Assembly (NCBI RefSeq): GCF_021021415.1
Contig: NZ_JAINWJ010000044.1
Location: forward strand, 1-64,000
Reading direction: 5' to 3'
DNA: 64,000 bases
Source: Martelella mediterranea
GTDB taxonomy: Bacteria; Pseudomonadota; Alphaproteobacteria; Rhizobiales; Rhizobiaceae
Part shown: piece after piece, positions 7,960 through 16,612 of the stretch
Numbering within the stretch: position 1 is the first letter of the stretch
Layout of the letters: each line of letters opens with the position of its first letter
Position numbers and translations under genes: made by a program
The notes under the pieces: generated by a model
The model's input: the letters and a program-made list of their open reading frames with translations, nothing else
Told to the model about the DNA's origin: nothing
Database searches by the model: none

Positions 7960-9144
7960 TCAGACCGGCAGTTTTGCAAGGGCCTGGGCGAAATCCTCGA
8001 TCAGGTCGTCGGTGTCCTCGATGCCGGCCGAGAAGCGAATGGTGCCGCCGGTAATGCCGAGTTCGAGACGCGCTTCCTCGGCGAGGTTCTTGTGCGTCGT
8101 GGTCGCCGGATGGGTGATCAGGCTCTTGGCGTCGCCGAGATTGTTGGAGATCGAGACGATGTCGAGCTTGTCCTGCAGCGCGAAGGCCGCGTCCTTGCCG
8201 CCCTTGAGTTCGAAGGCGACCAGCGAGGAGCCGGCGGCCATCTGCTTCTTCACGATATCGGCCTGGGGATGGTCGTCGCGGCCGGGATAGATGACGCGCG
8301 CGACCTGTTTCTGGCCGGCCAGGAAGTCGGCGATCCGGCCCGCGCTTTCCGTCTGCTGGCGCACGCGGAGCGGGAAGGTTTCGAGCCCCTTCAAGAGCAG
8401 CCATGCATTGAACGGGGAGAGCGCGGGGCCGGTATGGCGGAAATAATCCTGCAGCTCTTCCTCGATCCATTCCTTCGACGACAGCACGATACCCCCAAGG
8501 ACCCGGCCCTGACCGTCGATATGCTTGGTCGCGGAATAGACCACGATGTCGGCGCCGAGTTCCAGCGGCTTCTGGTAGAGCGCGGTGGCGAACACGTTAT
8601 CGACCACGGTGCGCGCGCCGGCCTGTTTTGCAAGGGCGGCAACGCCGGCGATATCGACCACTTCCAGCGTCGGGTTGGTGGGGCTTTCGAGGAAGAACAG
8701 CTTGGTATTCGGCCGGATCGCGGCTTCCCAGTTGGCAAGGTCGCGGCCATCGACCAGCGTGCATTCGATGCCGTATTTCGGGGCCAGCGTTTCGACCACC
8801 CAGCGGCAGGAGCCGAACAGCGCACGGGCCGCGACGATATGGTCGCCGGCCTTCAACTGGCACAGGATCGCGGCGGAAACCGCGGCCATGCCGGAGGCGG
8901 TGGCGCGGGCATCCTCGGCGCCTTCCAGCGCGCACATGCGCTGCTCGAACATCGCATTGGTCGGGCTGCCGTAGCGGGCGTAGATGAAGCCTTCCTCCTC
9001 GCCCTTGAAGCGCGCCTCGGCGGCGGCGGAGTTTTCATAGAGAAAGCCCTGGGTGAGGAAGATGCCCTCTGACATTTCGCCATACTGCGAACGGAGGCTG
9101 CCGCCGTGAACGAGCTTGGTCTGAGGACGCCAGGACTTTTTCAT
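7960..9144 (-). CDS. metZ: O-succinylhomoserine sulfhydrylase
   Basis: 394 residues, a PLP-dependent Cys/Met-metabolism enzyme that converts O-succinylhomoserine plus sulfide to homocysteine in the direct sulfhydrylation route to methionine. The PLP lysine is in SATKHIDGQG (K207). Other family marks are YGSPTNAMFEQRM, ATASGMAA, ESPTNPTLEVVDI and SLGD-like NNLGDAKSLITHPATTTH. Start: of the tandem ATGs at 9147 and 9144 the second is better spaced from GGAGAG (9150-9155). The closely related metB, metC and cystathionine lyases are alternatives, but the metZ call is supported by the SAM-II riboswitch just upstream, which controls metA, metX and metZ in this group. The gene should therefore be shut off when SAM is plentiful. 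Confidence 0.9.
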   Translation of the reverse strand: MKKSWRPQTKLVHGGSLRSQYGEMSEGIFLTQGFLYENSAAAEARFKGEEEGFIYARYGSPTNAMFEQRMCALEGAEDARATASGMAAVSAAILCQLKAGDHIVAARALFGSCRWVVETLAPKYGIECTLVDGRDLANWEAAIRPNTKLFFLESPTNPTLEVVDIAGVAALAKQAGARTVVDNVFATALYQKPLELGADIVVYSATKHIDGQGRVLGGIVLSSKEWIEEELQDYFRHTGPALSPFNAWLLLKGLETFPLRVRQQTESAGRIADFLAGQKQVARVIYPGRDDHPQADIVKKQMAAGSSLVAFELKGGKDAAFALQDKLDIVSISNNLGDAKSLITHPATTTHKNLAEEARLELGITGGTIRFSAGIEDTDDLIEDFAQALAKLPV

Positions 9145-9157
9145 CATATCTCTCCAA

Positions 9158-9187
9158 ACAAAAAAACCGGTCGCCAAGGGACCGGTT
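9158..9187 (-). terminator. Attenuator terminator in the metZ leader
   Basis: Read on the minus strand: AACCGGTC, 7-base loop CCTTGGC, GACCGGTT, then a run of U. The 8-bp stem is perfect (plus-strand arms 9165-9172 and 9180-9187). It sits between the riboswitch and the metZ ribosome site, so it looks like the expression platform. Part of the riboswitch 3' strand (GGCCGG) can pair with the left arm, allowing mutually exclusive folds. Confidence 0.8.
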
Positions 9188-9245
9188 CACCCGGCCTTTT
9201 AGCTAGTTGTTTAACGTGGCTGCAAGCCGACCGGCCAAATCACCA
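9188..9245 (-). promoter_or_regulatory. SAM-II riboswitch upstream of metZ
   Basis: On the minus strand the leader shows the compact SAM-II pattern in order: GATTTGGCCGG, then GGCTTGCAGCC, then ACGTTAAACAAC, then TAGCTAAAAGGCCGG. The invariant pseudoknot elements (CTTGCA, the A-rich linker, and GCTAAAAGG) match the SAM-II consensus known from alphaproteobacterial met genes. It precedes a sulfhydrylase gene and is followed directly by an intrinsic terminator. SAM binding should stabilise the pseudoknot and favour termination. Confidence 0.88.
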
Positions 9246-9326
9246 CGGGTATAAAGGCGGCATAAGCCCTATAAGCGCTTGCGTCAATTCTGAAAGCTTG
9301 GTTTTGTCGCGCAACAGGAGCAAAAC

Positions 9327-10415
9327 ATGTCACAAAAGCCCGGAATTCTGGCAGATCGCGCGATCGCCAGCCTGTTTGAGAACGGAAATCTGATCGCCGG
9401 CGCACCGCGCGACCACGACCAGATCCAGCCCGCGAGCCTCGATCTGCGGCTCGGCGCGAAGGCCTATCGCGTGCGCGCAAGCTTCCTGCCGGGGCCCGGT
9501 CACAAGGTCGGGGACAAGCTGTCCCGCCTCAGCATGCATGAGATCGACATTACCGAGGGCGCGGTGCTGGAGACCGGCTGCGTCTATATCGTCGAACTGA
9601 TGGAGGCGTTGAAGCTTAAGGACGGGCTGTCGGCCTCGACCAACCCGAAAAGCTCCACCGGCCGCCTCGATATCTTCACGCGGGTGATTTCCGATTACGC
9701 CCAGGAATTCGACATCATCCCGGCCGGCTACGAAGGCCCGCTCTATCTCGAAATCTCGCCACGCACCTTTCCGGTGATCGTCCGGCAGGGATCGCGGCTG
9801 TCGCAGATCCGCTTCCGCACGGGGCAATCCGTGCTCTCGGAGTCCGCCCTTCTGGCGCTGCACGAGCGCGAAACGCTGGTGGCGAGCGAGATGCCGAATG
9901 TCTCCGGCGGCGGGATCGCGCTGTCGATCGATTTGGCGGGCGAGGGGCTGGTCGGCTATCGCGGCAAGCACCATACCGGCGTGATCGATGTCGATCGCAA
10001 GGCCGGTTACGACGTGCTCGATTTCTGGGAACCGATCCATGGCCGCGGCAAGGGCGAACTGATCCTCGATCCGGATGAATTCTACATTCTGGTCTCGCGC
10101 GAGGCCGTTCACGTGCCGCCGCTCTGTGCCGCCGAAATGACGCCGTTCGATCCGCTGGTGGGCGAGTTCCGGGTGCATTATGCCGGCTTTTTCGATCCCG
10201 GTTTCGGCCATGCAGGCGCCGGCGGCAAGGGCGCGCGGGCGGTGCTGGAAGTGCGCAGCCACGAGGTGCCGTTCATCCTCGAACACGGCCAGATCGTCGG
10301 CCGGCTGATCTATGAGAACATGCTGGAAATGCCCGAGACCCTTTATGGCGCGGGCCTCGGCTCAAACTATCAGGCGCAGGGCCTGAAGCTTTCCAAGCAT
10401 TTTAGGGCTGGCTGA
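9327..10415 (+). CDS. dcd: 2'-deoxycytidine 5'-triphosphate deaminase, long two-domain type
   Basis: 362 residues, about twice the size of E. coli Dcd. It belongs to the alphaproteobacterial DCD family (PF06559) with two dUTPase-like halves. The family signature near the N-terminus is DHDQIQPASLDLRLG, followed by SASTNPKSSTGRLDIFTRV and a second half ending LLYGAGLGSNYQAQGLKLSKHF-like. It would deaminate dCTP to dUTP in the cytosol to feed thymidylate synthesis. Start ATG follows AGGAG (9316-9320). It is divergent from metZ, so the 9246-9326 gap must hold both promoters. Confidence 0.85.
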   Translation: MSQKPGILADRAIASLFENGNLIAGAPRDHDQIQPASLDLRLGAKAYRVRASFLPGPGHKVGDKLSRLSMHEIDITEGAVLETGCVYIVELMEALKLKDGLSASTNPKSSTGRLDIFTRVISDYAQEFDIIPAGYEGPLYLEISPRTFPVIVRQGSRLSQIRFRTGQSVLSESALLALHERETLVASEMPNVSGGGIALSIDLAGEGLVGYRGKHHTGVIDVDRKAGYDVLDFWEPIHGRGKGELILDPDEFYILVSREAVHVPPLCAAEMTPFDPLVGEFRVHYAGFFDPGFGHAGAGGKGARAVLEVRSHEVPFILEHGQIVGRLIYENMLEMPETLYGAGLGSNYQAQGLKLSKHFRAG

Positions 10416-10454
10416 CCAGCCCACTCTGCGTTGCGGCGGGCCTTGCGGGCGGGC

Positions 10455-10745
10455 TCAGTAGAGCCGCGGCATCACGCCGGTCAGGATCAGGCGCTGCAGG
10501 AAGAACACGATCAGGAGCACGATCACCGGCGAGATGTCGATCCCGCCGAGATTGGGCAGGAAATTGCGGATCGGCCGGTAGACCGGCTCGGTGACCGCGT
10601 AGAGCCCGCGCCCGATCGAGTTGATGAACGGGCTGTGGGCATTGATGATGTTGAAGGCATAGAGCCAGGAGAAAATGGCGCTGGCGATGATCACCCACTT
10701 ATAGATTTCAAGTGCGTAGTAAATCGTCTCGAACAGCGCGATCAT
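10455..10745 (-). CDS. YggT family membrane protein
   Basis: 96 residues from ATG 10745, preceded by GGGAG (10752-10756); an in-frame start at 10775 is less likely. There are two hydrophobic segments (ALEIYKWVIIASAIFSWLYAF and IDISPVIVLLIVFFLQRLIL) around the YggT-family motif TEPVYRPIRNFLPNLGGIDISP. The family is an integral membrane group with links to cell division, osmotic tolerance and membrane organisation; no enzymatic activity is established. Convergent with the dcd gene. Confidence 0.85.
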   Translation of the reverse strand: MIALFETIYYALEIYKWVIIASAIFSWLYAFNIINAHSPFINSIGRGLYAVTEPVYRPIRNFLPNLGGIDISPVIVLLIVFFLQRLILTGVMPRLY

Positions 10746-10893
10746 GAAGGACTCCCGTTTTTTCCTTGCAAACATTTAGACATTCAATTCTAAACGAGCA
10801 AGGGGCGGCGGGTTTTGTCCGGTATTTATTGCCACGGATGGCGCTGTCCCTGCGGGCCGCCCGCGCATTTCAAGTCCCGAAAGCCAATCGCAA

Positions 10894-12147
10894 ATGAACG
10901 CTTCACCCTCCGGCGCCCGCTTCGACGCCTTTCGTCACAGAGGCTATACGCTCTATTTCTTCTCGCGGTTTCTCGGCACGTTCGCGGTCCAGATCGTTTC
11001 CGTCGCCGTCGGCTGGCAGATGTATGACGAGACCGGAAACGCCTTCTATCTCGGTCTGATCGGCCTGTTCCAGTTTCTGCCGGCGCTGCTTCTGACGCTG
11101 GTGACCGGCACTGTCGCCGACCGCTACAACCGCCGGATGATCGCGGCGATCTGCTTTGCGGTGGCCACCGCCTGCGCCGCCTGCCTTCTGGCGATCACCG
11201 TGCTCGGCCTGTTCTCGCCCTGGCCGGTATTCGCGCTTCTGGCGCTGTTCGGCACGGAACGCGCCTTTTCCGGCCCGGCGCTGCAATCGCTCGCGCCGAA
11301 CCTGGTGCCGGAGAAGGATCTCGCCAATGCGATCGCCTGGAACTCCTCGTCCTGGCAGATCGCCTCGATCGTCGGCCCGGTCGCGGGCGGCCTGCTTTAC
11401 GGCGGCGGCGCGACGCTTGCCTATTCCACCGCGCTCGCCCTCTTCGCCGCCGCCACGGTGCTGATGCTGACGGTGCCGAAACCGAGCCAGCGCCGTCCGG
11501 CCAGCGCGGTTACGCTCAACACCATTCTCGCGGGCTTTCGCTTCATCACCTCGGAAAAGGTGGTGCTCGGGGCGATTTCGCTCGATCTGTTCGTGGTGCT
11601 TTTGGGCGGGGCGGTGGCGCTGATGCCGGTCTTCGCCCGCGACATTCTGGATCTCGGCCCGTGGGGCCTCGGGCTGCTGCGCGCCGCGCCCGGCTTCGGC
11701 GGCGTGCTGGTCGCGCTGCTGCTTGCCAGCGTGCCGATCCGCCACCATGCCGGCTATTACATGTTTGCCGGCGTGGCGATCTTCGGCCTTTCCACCGTCG
11801 TCTTCGGCCTGTCCGAAAGCGCCTGGATTTCGATTGCCGCACTTGCCGTCATGGGCGGGGCCGACATGATCTCGGTCTATGTCCGCGAAACGCTGATCGC
11901 ATTGTGGACGCCGGACGAGCTGCGCGGCCGGGTCAACGCCGTCAACATGGTGTTCGTCGGGGCGTCAAACGAGCTCGGCGAGTTTCGCGCCGGCACCATG
12001 GCGCATGTGATCGGCGCTGTGCCGGCCGTCGTCTTCGGCGGCGTCGGTTCGCTGGCGGTCGCGGTGATCTGGGCCGCGAAGTTCACCAAACTGCGCAAGG
12101 TCGACAGCCTGGAGACGCCGGAGCATCTGGTCGGCAATCAGCCCTGA
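10894..12147 (+). CDS. MFS transporter
   Basis: 417 residues with about 12 predicted membrane helices. It shows the MFS loop 2-3 signature as GTVADRYNRRMI and a NAIAWNSSSWQIASIVGPVAGG segment typical of the enterobactin-exporter-like MFS group (EntS/YhhS-related, DHA-type). Substrate cannot be assigned. Its 3' end overlaps the convergent amidotransferase gene by 10 bases. No regulator lies beside it. Confidence 0.85.
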   Translation: MNASPSGARFDAFRHRGYTLYFFSRFLGTFAVQIVSVAVGWQMYDETGNAFYLGLIGLFQFLPALLLTLVTGTVADRYNRRMIAAICFAVATACAACLLAITVLGLFSPWPVFALLALFGTERAFSGPALQSLAPNLVPEKDLANAIAWNSSSWQIASIVGPVAGGLLYGGGATLAYSTALALFAAATVLMLTVPKPSQRRPASAVTLNTILAGFRFITSEKVVLGAISLDLFVVLLGGAVALMPVFARDILDLGPWGLGLLRAAPGFGGVLVALLLASVPIRHHAGYYMFAGVAIFGLSTVVFGLSESAWISIAALAVMGGADMISVYVRETLIALWTPDELRGRVNAVNMVFVGASNELGEFRAGTMAHVIGAVPAVVFGGVGSLAVAVIWAAKFTKLRKVDSLETPEHLVGNQP

Positions 12148-12884
12148 AGCGTTTTCGCCGGTATGCGCTCGAACACGATGTCGAGGAATTCGCTGAGCCA
12201 GGCCTTCAGCGCCCGGTCGTGCAGCATCCGGCCTTCGAGGTGAAGGTGGCCCGCCTGCGCCTGGGGCAGCGAGAACCGGCTGGCGCCGTGCACCACCCAT
12301 CTCTGCATCATTGCCCGGGTCAGTTCGGCGTGAAACTGCACGGCATAGGCTTTCTCGCCATAGCGGAAGGCCTGGTTGGGGTAAAGGTCGCCGCTGGCCA
12401 GCAATTCGGCGCCATGCGGCAGTTCAAATCCCTCGCGGTGAAACTGATAGACCATGGACGGCCATTTCATCATCAGCCGGCCGTGCTCGGTCGCGTGCAG
12501 CGGATACCAGCCGATCTCGACCGAGCCGTCGCTGTTGCTCTGGACCTTGCCGCCGAGCTGGCGGGCCAGCATCTGGGCGCCCAGACAGATGCCGAGATAG
12601 GGACGGTTTTCCTTCAGCGGAATTGACAGCCAGTCGATCTCGCGGCGGACATAGTCCTCGTTGTCATTGGCGCTCATCGGGCCGCCGAACACCACCGCGC
12701 CCGAATGGGCGGCGAGCGTCTCCGGCAATTTGTCGCCAAGCGCCGGCCGGCGGATATCGAGGCGGAAGCCCTTTTCGACAAGCATCTGGCCAACGCGGCC
12801 GGGGGTCGAGCGTTCCTGGTGAAGGATGACCAGGATCGGTCGTGTCGGTTCAATCGTCACCGGGCAGTTCTCCATCGTCGACAA
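12138..12884 (-). CDS. Class I glutamine amidotransferase, GMP-synthase-like
   Basis: 248 residues with the class I GATase triad region: GGPMSANDNEDYVRREI, nucleophile Cys in GICLGAQMLARQLGG, the His in VQFHAELT and a nearby Glu. It is a stand-alone domain and lacks the ATP pyrophosphatase part of GMP synthase, so it probably hydrolyses or transfers a gamma-glutamyl amide on an unknown substrate. It overlaps the upstream TerB gene by 35 bases, indicating coupled translation from that gene. Confidence 0.85.
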   Translation of the reverse strand: MSTMENCPVTIEPTRPILVILHQERSTPGRVGQMLVEKGFRLDIRRPALGDKLPETLAAHSGAVVFGGPMSANDNEDYVRREIDWLSIPLKENRPYLGICLGAQMLARQLGGKVQSNSDGSVEIGWYPLHATEHGRLMMKWPSMVYQFHREGFELPHGAELLASGDLYPNQAFRYGEKAYAVQFHAELTRAMMQRWVVHGASRFSLPQAQAGHLHLEGRMLHDRALKAWLSEFLDIVFERIPAKTLQG

Positions 12885-13338
12885 TGGCCGCGCGTTTGAG
12901 CGCGGCCTGGCGCTCCAGCACCCGTTCGCGGCCCGAAACCCCGATCAGTTCGGCGATCCGCCAGACGACATTGTCCTCCATCTCGCTGCGGCTGCCATCG
13001 GCATAGGCGATATCCCACAACAGCCCGATCAGGCGCACGCGCTGGTCCTCGTCGAGATGGCGCTTGACGTCGGAGGTGAAGCGGTAGAAATCGACCGCCT
13101 CGTTGCCGGCTTCCTCGCCGGCGGAGATCAGCTCTTCCAGCCCGGCGCCGTGCAGGTCGTACTGGTTTTCAATCAGTTCCCGAAGCCTGCTGCGCTCGCT
13201 GTCGCTGATGACGCCGTCGGCCTCCATCACCTGATAACAGAGCGCCACCACGGCCACGCGGGCATCGTCGGGTCGGGCCTCGCCCCTTGGAGCGTCATTG
13301 CCGATATCCTGGAGAAACCTGCTGATCTTTTCAAACAT
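12850..13338 (-). CDS. TerB family (tellurite resistance-like) protein
   Basis: 162 residues, mostly helical and acidic. The TerB signature is visible in ARVAVVALCYQVMEADGVISDSERSRLRELI and in the second metal-binding-like half LLWDIAYADGSRSEMEDNVVWRIAELIGVS. TerB-like domains bind divalent metal at the inner membrane. There is no terA/C/D/E gene near, so this is a housekeeping-type lone TerB protein rather than a tellurite operon. It is first in a two-gene unit with the amidotransferase. Confidence 0.85.
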   Translation of the reverse strand: MFEKISRFLQDIGNDAPRGEARPDDARVAVVALCYQVMEADGVISDSERSRLRELIENQYDLHGAGLEELISAGEEAGNEAVDFYRFTSDVKRHLDEDQRVRLIGLLWDIAYADGSRSEMEDNVVWRIAELIGVSGRERVLERQAALKRAAIVDDGELPGDD

Positions 13339-13452
13339 TCTGAGAGATTCGCCTTGTTCAATACGCCATCATGACCCGCACGGGCCGCTACGCCAATAGA
13401 TCACTTAACATCCGTCAATCAAATTACGGTTACGACAGATGAGACGACCGGA

Positions 13453-15222
13453 TCAGAAAAACAGGCGTTTTTTCGCGGCCGGCGGCGTTTCGTCGTCGTC
13501 GCTGTCGTCGATCCCCGGATCGTCCGGCGTGCGGCCGCCAAAGGGTTTCAACGGCGCGCTGCCGTCATCGTCCTCTTCCACGCTGCCCTCGGCGGGCTTG
13601 GGCGGAATGTCTTCCGAACGGGCCTCCACCACGAGCGGCTTTTCCTCCGGCGGGATCTTCGCTTCTTCCGATTTGATCGCGGAAGCGCCGGAGGGCGGGT
13701 CCATGATCACTGGCCGCACCGATTCTGTTTTCGGCGCTTCCGCCTTGTTTTCGGCTGGGGCTTCGGGCTCGGGCGTTTCCGCCTGCGCTTCAGCTTCAGG
13801 CTTGGCTTCCTCCTGGAAGATCGGAGCGTCCTCCGCAGGCGTTTCCGGTTCCGCTCGGCTTCCGCCGACGGGCGGCAGGCTCTTCAGCGCCTCGTCGAGC
13901 CGCGAGGCGCTCCCTTCCTCGATCGGGCCGGCGATTTCGCCGTAGGGCACCTTCCATGAGAAGGCGTCGAGCTGGCCGGTCGTGGGCGAGAACGGTCGCC
14001 AGTATTCGGACACCAGACCATCGGCGACCCAGGTCGGGTCGCGTTCGGACCTGAGCGCCTGCGCCATCCAGTGGCGCACGCGACCCTGATCGCCGGTTTC
14101 GGCCTCCTCGATATCGGCGAGCAGCAGGAAGGCGCTTTCGCGCGGCTGCATGCGCGCCGCCGCCTCCGCCTTGATGCGGGCCTTTTCAAATTCGCGTGCG
14201 TCGAGCGCTGCGCGCGCGACGACCATCAGCGAAACCCAGTTGTTGGGCTTCAGCGCCTCCAGCTTTTCCGCCCGCTTAAGCCGGTCGACGGCGCTGTCGC
14301 CGCCGCGGGCGCGCACGTAAAGCGCGCCGGTTTGGGGATGCGGCTCCTTCTTCCACACCATCTCCAGAACGCCGGCGGATTTCCTGAGATTGCCCTGCGC
14401 CAGATAGGCCTTGGCGGCGATGATCGCGGCGGGGTGGAAATCGTCGCGCAGCTTCAGCGCCTGCAGCGCGTCGGCCGCGGCCGCTTTCGGATCGGTATCG
14501 AGCCTGCTTTCGGCGCGCGCGGTCAGCACCACGGATTTCAGCCGCGCCGATTCGTCCTTATCGGTCACCTTGGCGGAGCGCTGCTGGTCCAGAAGGCGGA
14601 TCGCGTCATCCCAGCGGCCCTGTCGGGCACGGGTCTCCAGCGTCGCCTTGGCGGCCCAGGCCAGATAGGGCGCCTTGTCGGCGGCCTGCTCGGCGAAATG
14701 CTGGGCGGCCTCGTCGGCGCCGACGCGCTTGGCCTCAAGATAGAGACCGCGCAGGCCGAGCTCGGCGGTTTCGGGATCCTCCGACATCGCCTCGAACAGA
14801 CGCCGCGCCTTGTCGTAATTGCCTTCGGTCAGCGCGACCTGCGCATCGAGCACATGAATAAGCGGCTCCTGATCGGCGCTGAGCAGCGCATGGGCGCGCG
14901 TGCTCATCTTGCGCGCCTGCACCAGATTGCCGGAACCGACGGCGATCAGCCCGGTCGAGATCGCCTGATAACCGCGGTCGCGCTTGCGGGCGCGGAAATA
15001 GCGGGTCACGCTTTTCGGCGAGGTCCAGATCGCGCTGATCAGCCACCACACGATCATCACCACGAAAATGAGGGCGATCAGCAGCGCGAGCGCGGTCGTC
15101 AGCGGGGTTTCGAACATCTGGCCCTGCCAGACGAGCGTGAGTTCGCCGGGCCGGTCGGCAAACCAGGAAAAGCCCAGCGCGAAGGCAAGAACGATGATCG
15201 CGAAAATCAAAAGCCTGATCAT
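13453..15222 (-). CDS. hemY: HemY N-terminal domain / TPR membrane protein
   Basis: 589 residues. Two N-terminal membrane helices (LLIFAIIVLAFALGFSWF and TALALLIALIFVVMIVWWLIS) flank the HemY_N motif around PGELTLVWQG. Tetratricopeptide-like helical repeats follow to about residue 430. The C-terminal 140 residues are a Glu/Pro/Ala-rich disordered tail. It is the enterobacterial-type HemY (linked to hemC-hemD), not the Gram-positive protoporphyrinogen oxidase. In E. coli this protein is tied to coordination of haem synthesis. It is downstream of hemC, hemD and the Mic60-like gene, with only 11 bases between it and the latter. Confidence 0.85.
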   Translation of the reverse strand: MIRLLIFAIIVLAFALGFSWFADRPGELTLVWQGQMFETPLTTALALLIALIFVVMIVWWLISAIWTSPKSVTRYFRARKRDRGYQAISTGLIAVGSGNLVQARKMSTRAHALLSADQEPLIHVLDAQVALTEGNYDKARRLFEAMSEDPETAELGLRGLYLEAKRVGADEAAQHFAEQAADKAPYLAWAAKATLETRARQGRWDDAIRLLDQQRSAKVTDKDESARLKSVVLTARAESRLDTDPKAAAADALQALKLRDDFHPAAIIAAKAYLAQGNLRKSAGVLEMVWKKEPHPQTGALYVRARGGDSAVDRLKRAEKLEALKPNNWVSLMVVARAALDAREFEKARIKAEAAARMQPRESAFLLLADIEEAETGDQGRVRHWMAQALRSERDPTWVADGLVSEYWRPFSPTTGQLDAFSWKVPYGEIAGPIEEGSASRLDEALKSLPPVGGSRAEPETPAEDAPIFQEEAKPEAEAQAETPEPEAPAENKAEAPKTESVRPVIMDPPSGASAIKSEEAKIPPEEKPLVVEARSEDIPPKPAEGSVEEDDDGSAPLKPFGGRTPDDPGIDDSDDDETPPAAKKRLFF

Positions 15223-15233
15223 ATCCTACCTCC

Positions 15234-16502
15234 TCAATTGCCGGACGGCGCGCCGGGCGCGCCGGCGGTTGCGCCGAGTGCGTTCGACAGCGTGGTGGAA
15301 ACCAGATCATCCGCCTCGATCCGCGCCTTCAGCCCGTCGGCGAATTTTTGCGAGGCCTGTTTTCCGGCCTCGGGCAGCGTTTCCCATTCGCTCTCCGCCG
15401 CCTTCAGGTCGCCCTTGGTCAGCGCGTTTTCGATGCGCGCGACGATCGCCGGCACGGTGTCGCCCTCGACATCGCCGACGGGGCGCACGCTGACGAGGCC
15501 CTTGGCGCTGTCGACCAGGCGATTGAAGATATTGCCCTCCGGCGGCGGCGGTTCGGCGGCCGCGATGATGGCGTCGGCGGTCTCGGAGAATTCGGCGGCG
15601 AGTTCCTCGCGGGTCGGGATGCCGCTTGTCGCGAGCGCCTTGAGCTTCGAGAGATCGGCGTCTGCCGGCGCGACCTCGGCATAGGTCGCAAGCTCGGTCG
15701 CGAAATTGTCGCCCCGGTCGATCGCCGATTTCAGGGCGGCGGCGGCGATAGCGCGGGCAACGGCCAGATCCTTGCCGGGCGTATTCACCTTGGCCTCCAG
15801 CGCCGAAAGCTTCTGCTGCATGTCCTGCTGGCCGGAGGTGAGGTTTGATTTCATCTGGTCGAGATCGGATTGCAGGCTTTTCACCGCGCCGGTGTCGTTC
15901 TGCTGCGCGCTCTGGATGGCATCGACTTGCTGCTTCAGGCTGGCAATGTCCTCGCCCGAGGAACTGGAACTCTGGACCTGCTGCTTAAGAGCGTCGAGTT
16001 GCGACTGGATCGCGGCCGAACCGTCATTGGCCTTGAGCGTTTCGATCTCCTGACGGAGCGCGGCGATCTCGTCATTGATCTTGCCGCCGGCGGTCGTTCC
16101 CAGCAGGCCAGCCGAGGACAGCGCGTAGGCGCCCGCAAGCGCGATCACGGCGCCGGCCACACCAGCCAGAAGCACGGCGCCGAAGCCGGGGCCTTTGGGT
16201 GGCGGCAGGGTCGATGTCGGGGGCTCCGGCGGCGGTGGCGGCGGGCTGTCTGCCTTTTCGTCGACGGTCTCTCCATCGGCGCGCTCTTCATCGCCAAGCC
16301 TCGCCGCATCCGAAATTTCCTCGTCCTGATGCTCCTCATGGCGCTTGATCGCGGCGGCGACATCGGCCATCGCGGTTTCAACGGCGGCATCGTCCGTCTT
16401 GGACGGGACGGGCGCTTGTGCCTTCGTGGCTTCCGGCGCCGTGTCTTCTGTTGTCGCGTCGTTTTTCTTGTCGTTTTTCGAAGACGGCGTATCCGAAACC
16501 AT
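15234..16502 (-). CDS. Mic60/mitofilin-like inner membrane protein (COG4223)
   Basis: 422 residues: an acidic, Pro/Ala-rich cytoplasmic N-terminus (about 1-100), one membrane helix (GFGAVLLAGVAGAVIALAGAYAL), a long coiled coil in the periplasm (about 140-260, IAALRQEIETLKAN, SLQSDLDQMKSNL) and a mitofilin-signature domain at the C-terminus (LFNRLV-like IFNRLVDSAKGLVSVRPVG). The gene order hemC-hemD-this-hemY is a conserved alphaproteobacterial arrangement, and this family is the ancestor of mitochondrial Mic60, shaping inner membranes and tethering to the outer-membrane Bam machinery. The family match is from motifs and synteny. Confidence 0.82.
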   Translation of the reverse strand: MVSDTPSSKNDKKNDATTEDTAPEATKAQAPVPSKTDDAAVETAMADVAAAIKRHEEHQDEEISDAARLGDEERADGETVDEKADSPPPPPPEPPTSTLPPPKGPGFGAVLLAGVAGAVIALAGAYALSSAGLLGTTAGGKINDEIAALRQEIETLKANDGSAAIQSQLDALKQQVQSSSSSGEDIASLKQQVDAIQSAQQNDTGAVKSLQSDLDQMKSNLTSGQQDMQQKLSALEAKVNTPGKDLAVARAIAAAALKSAIDRGDNFATELATYAEVAPADADLSKLKALATSGIPTREELAAEFSETADAIIAAAEPPPPEGNIFNRLVDSAKGLVSVRPVGDVEGDTVPAIVARIENALTKGDLKAAESEWETLPEAGKQASQKFADGLKARIEADDLVSTTLSNALGATAGAPGAPSGN

Positions 16503-16612
16503 GGCTACCTCTTTTGCGGTTCTCGGTTCTAGGGTAGTGGCCGAGTGGTATTAAGAAAAGGCTTTTGTTGAAGACTTGTTCCCCGCCGCCCCGGCCTTTC
16601 TGGCGAAACGCC

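Noticed and set aside
12850-13338. Tellurite-resistance operon
   Set aside because: Only a lone TerB-type protein is present, with no terA, terC, terD or terE nearby.
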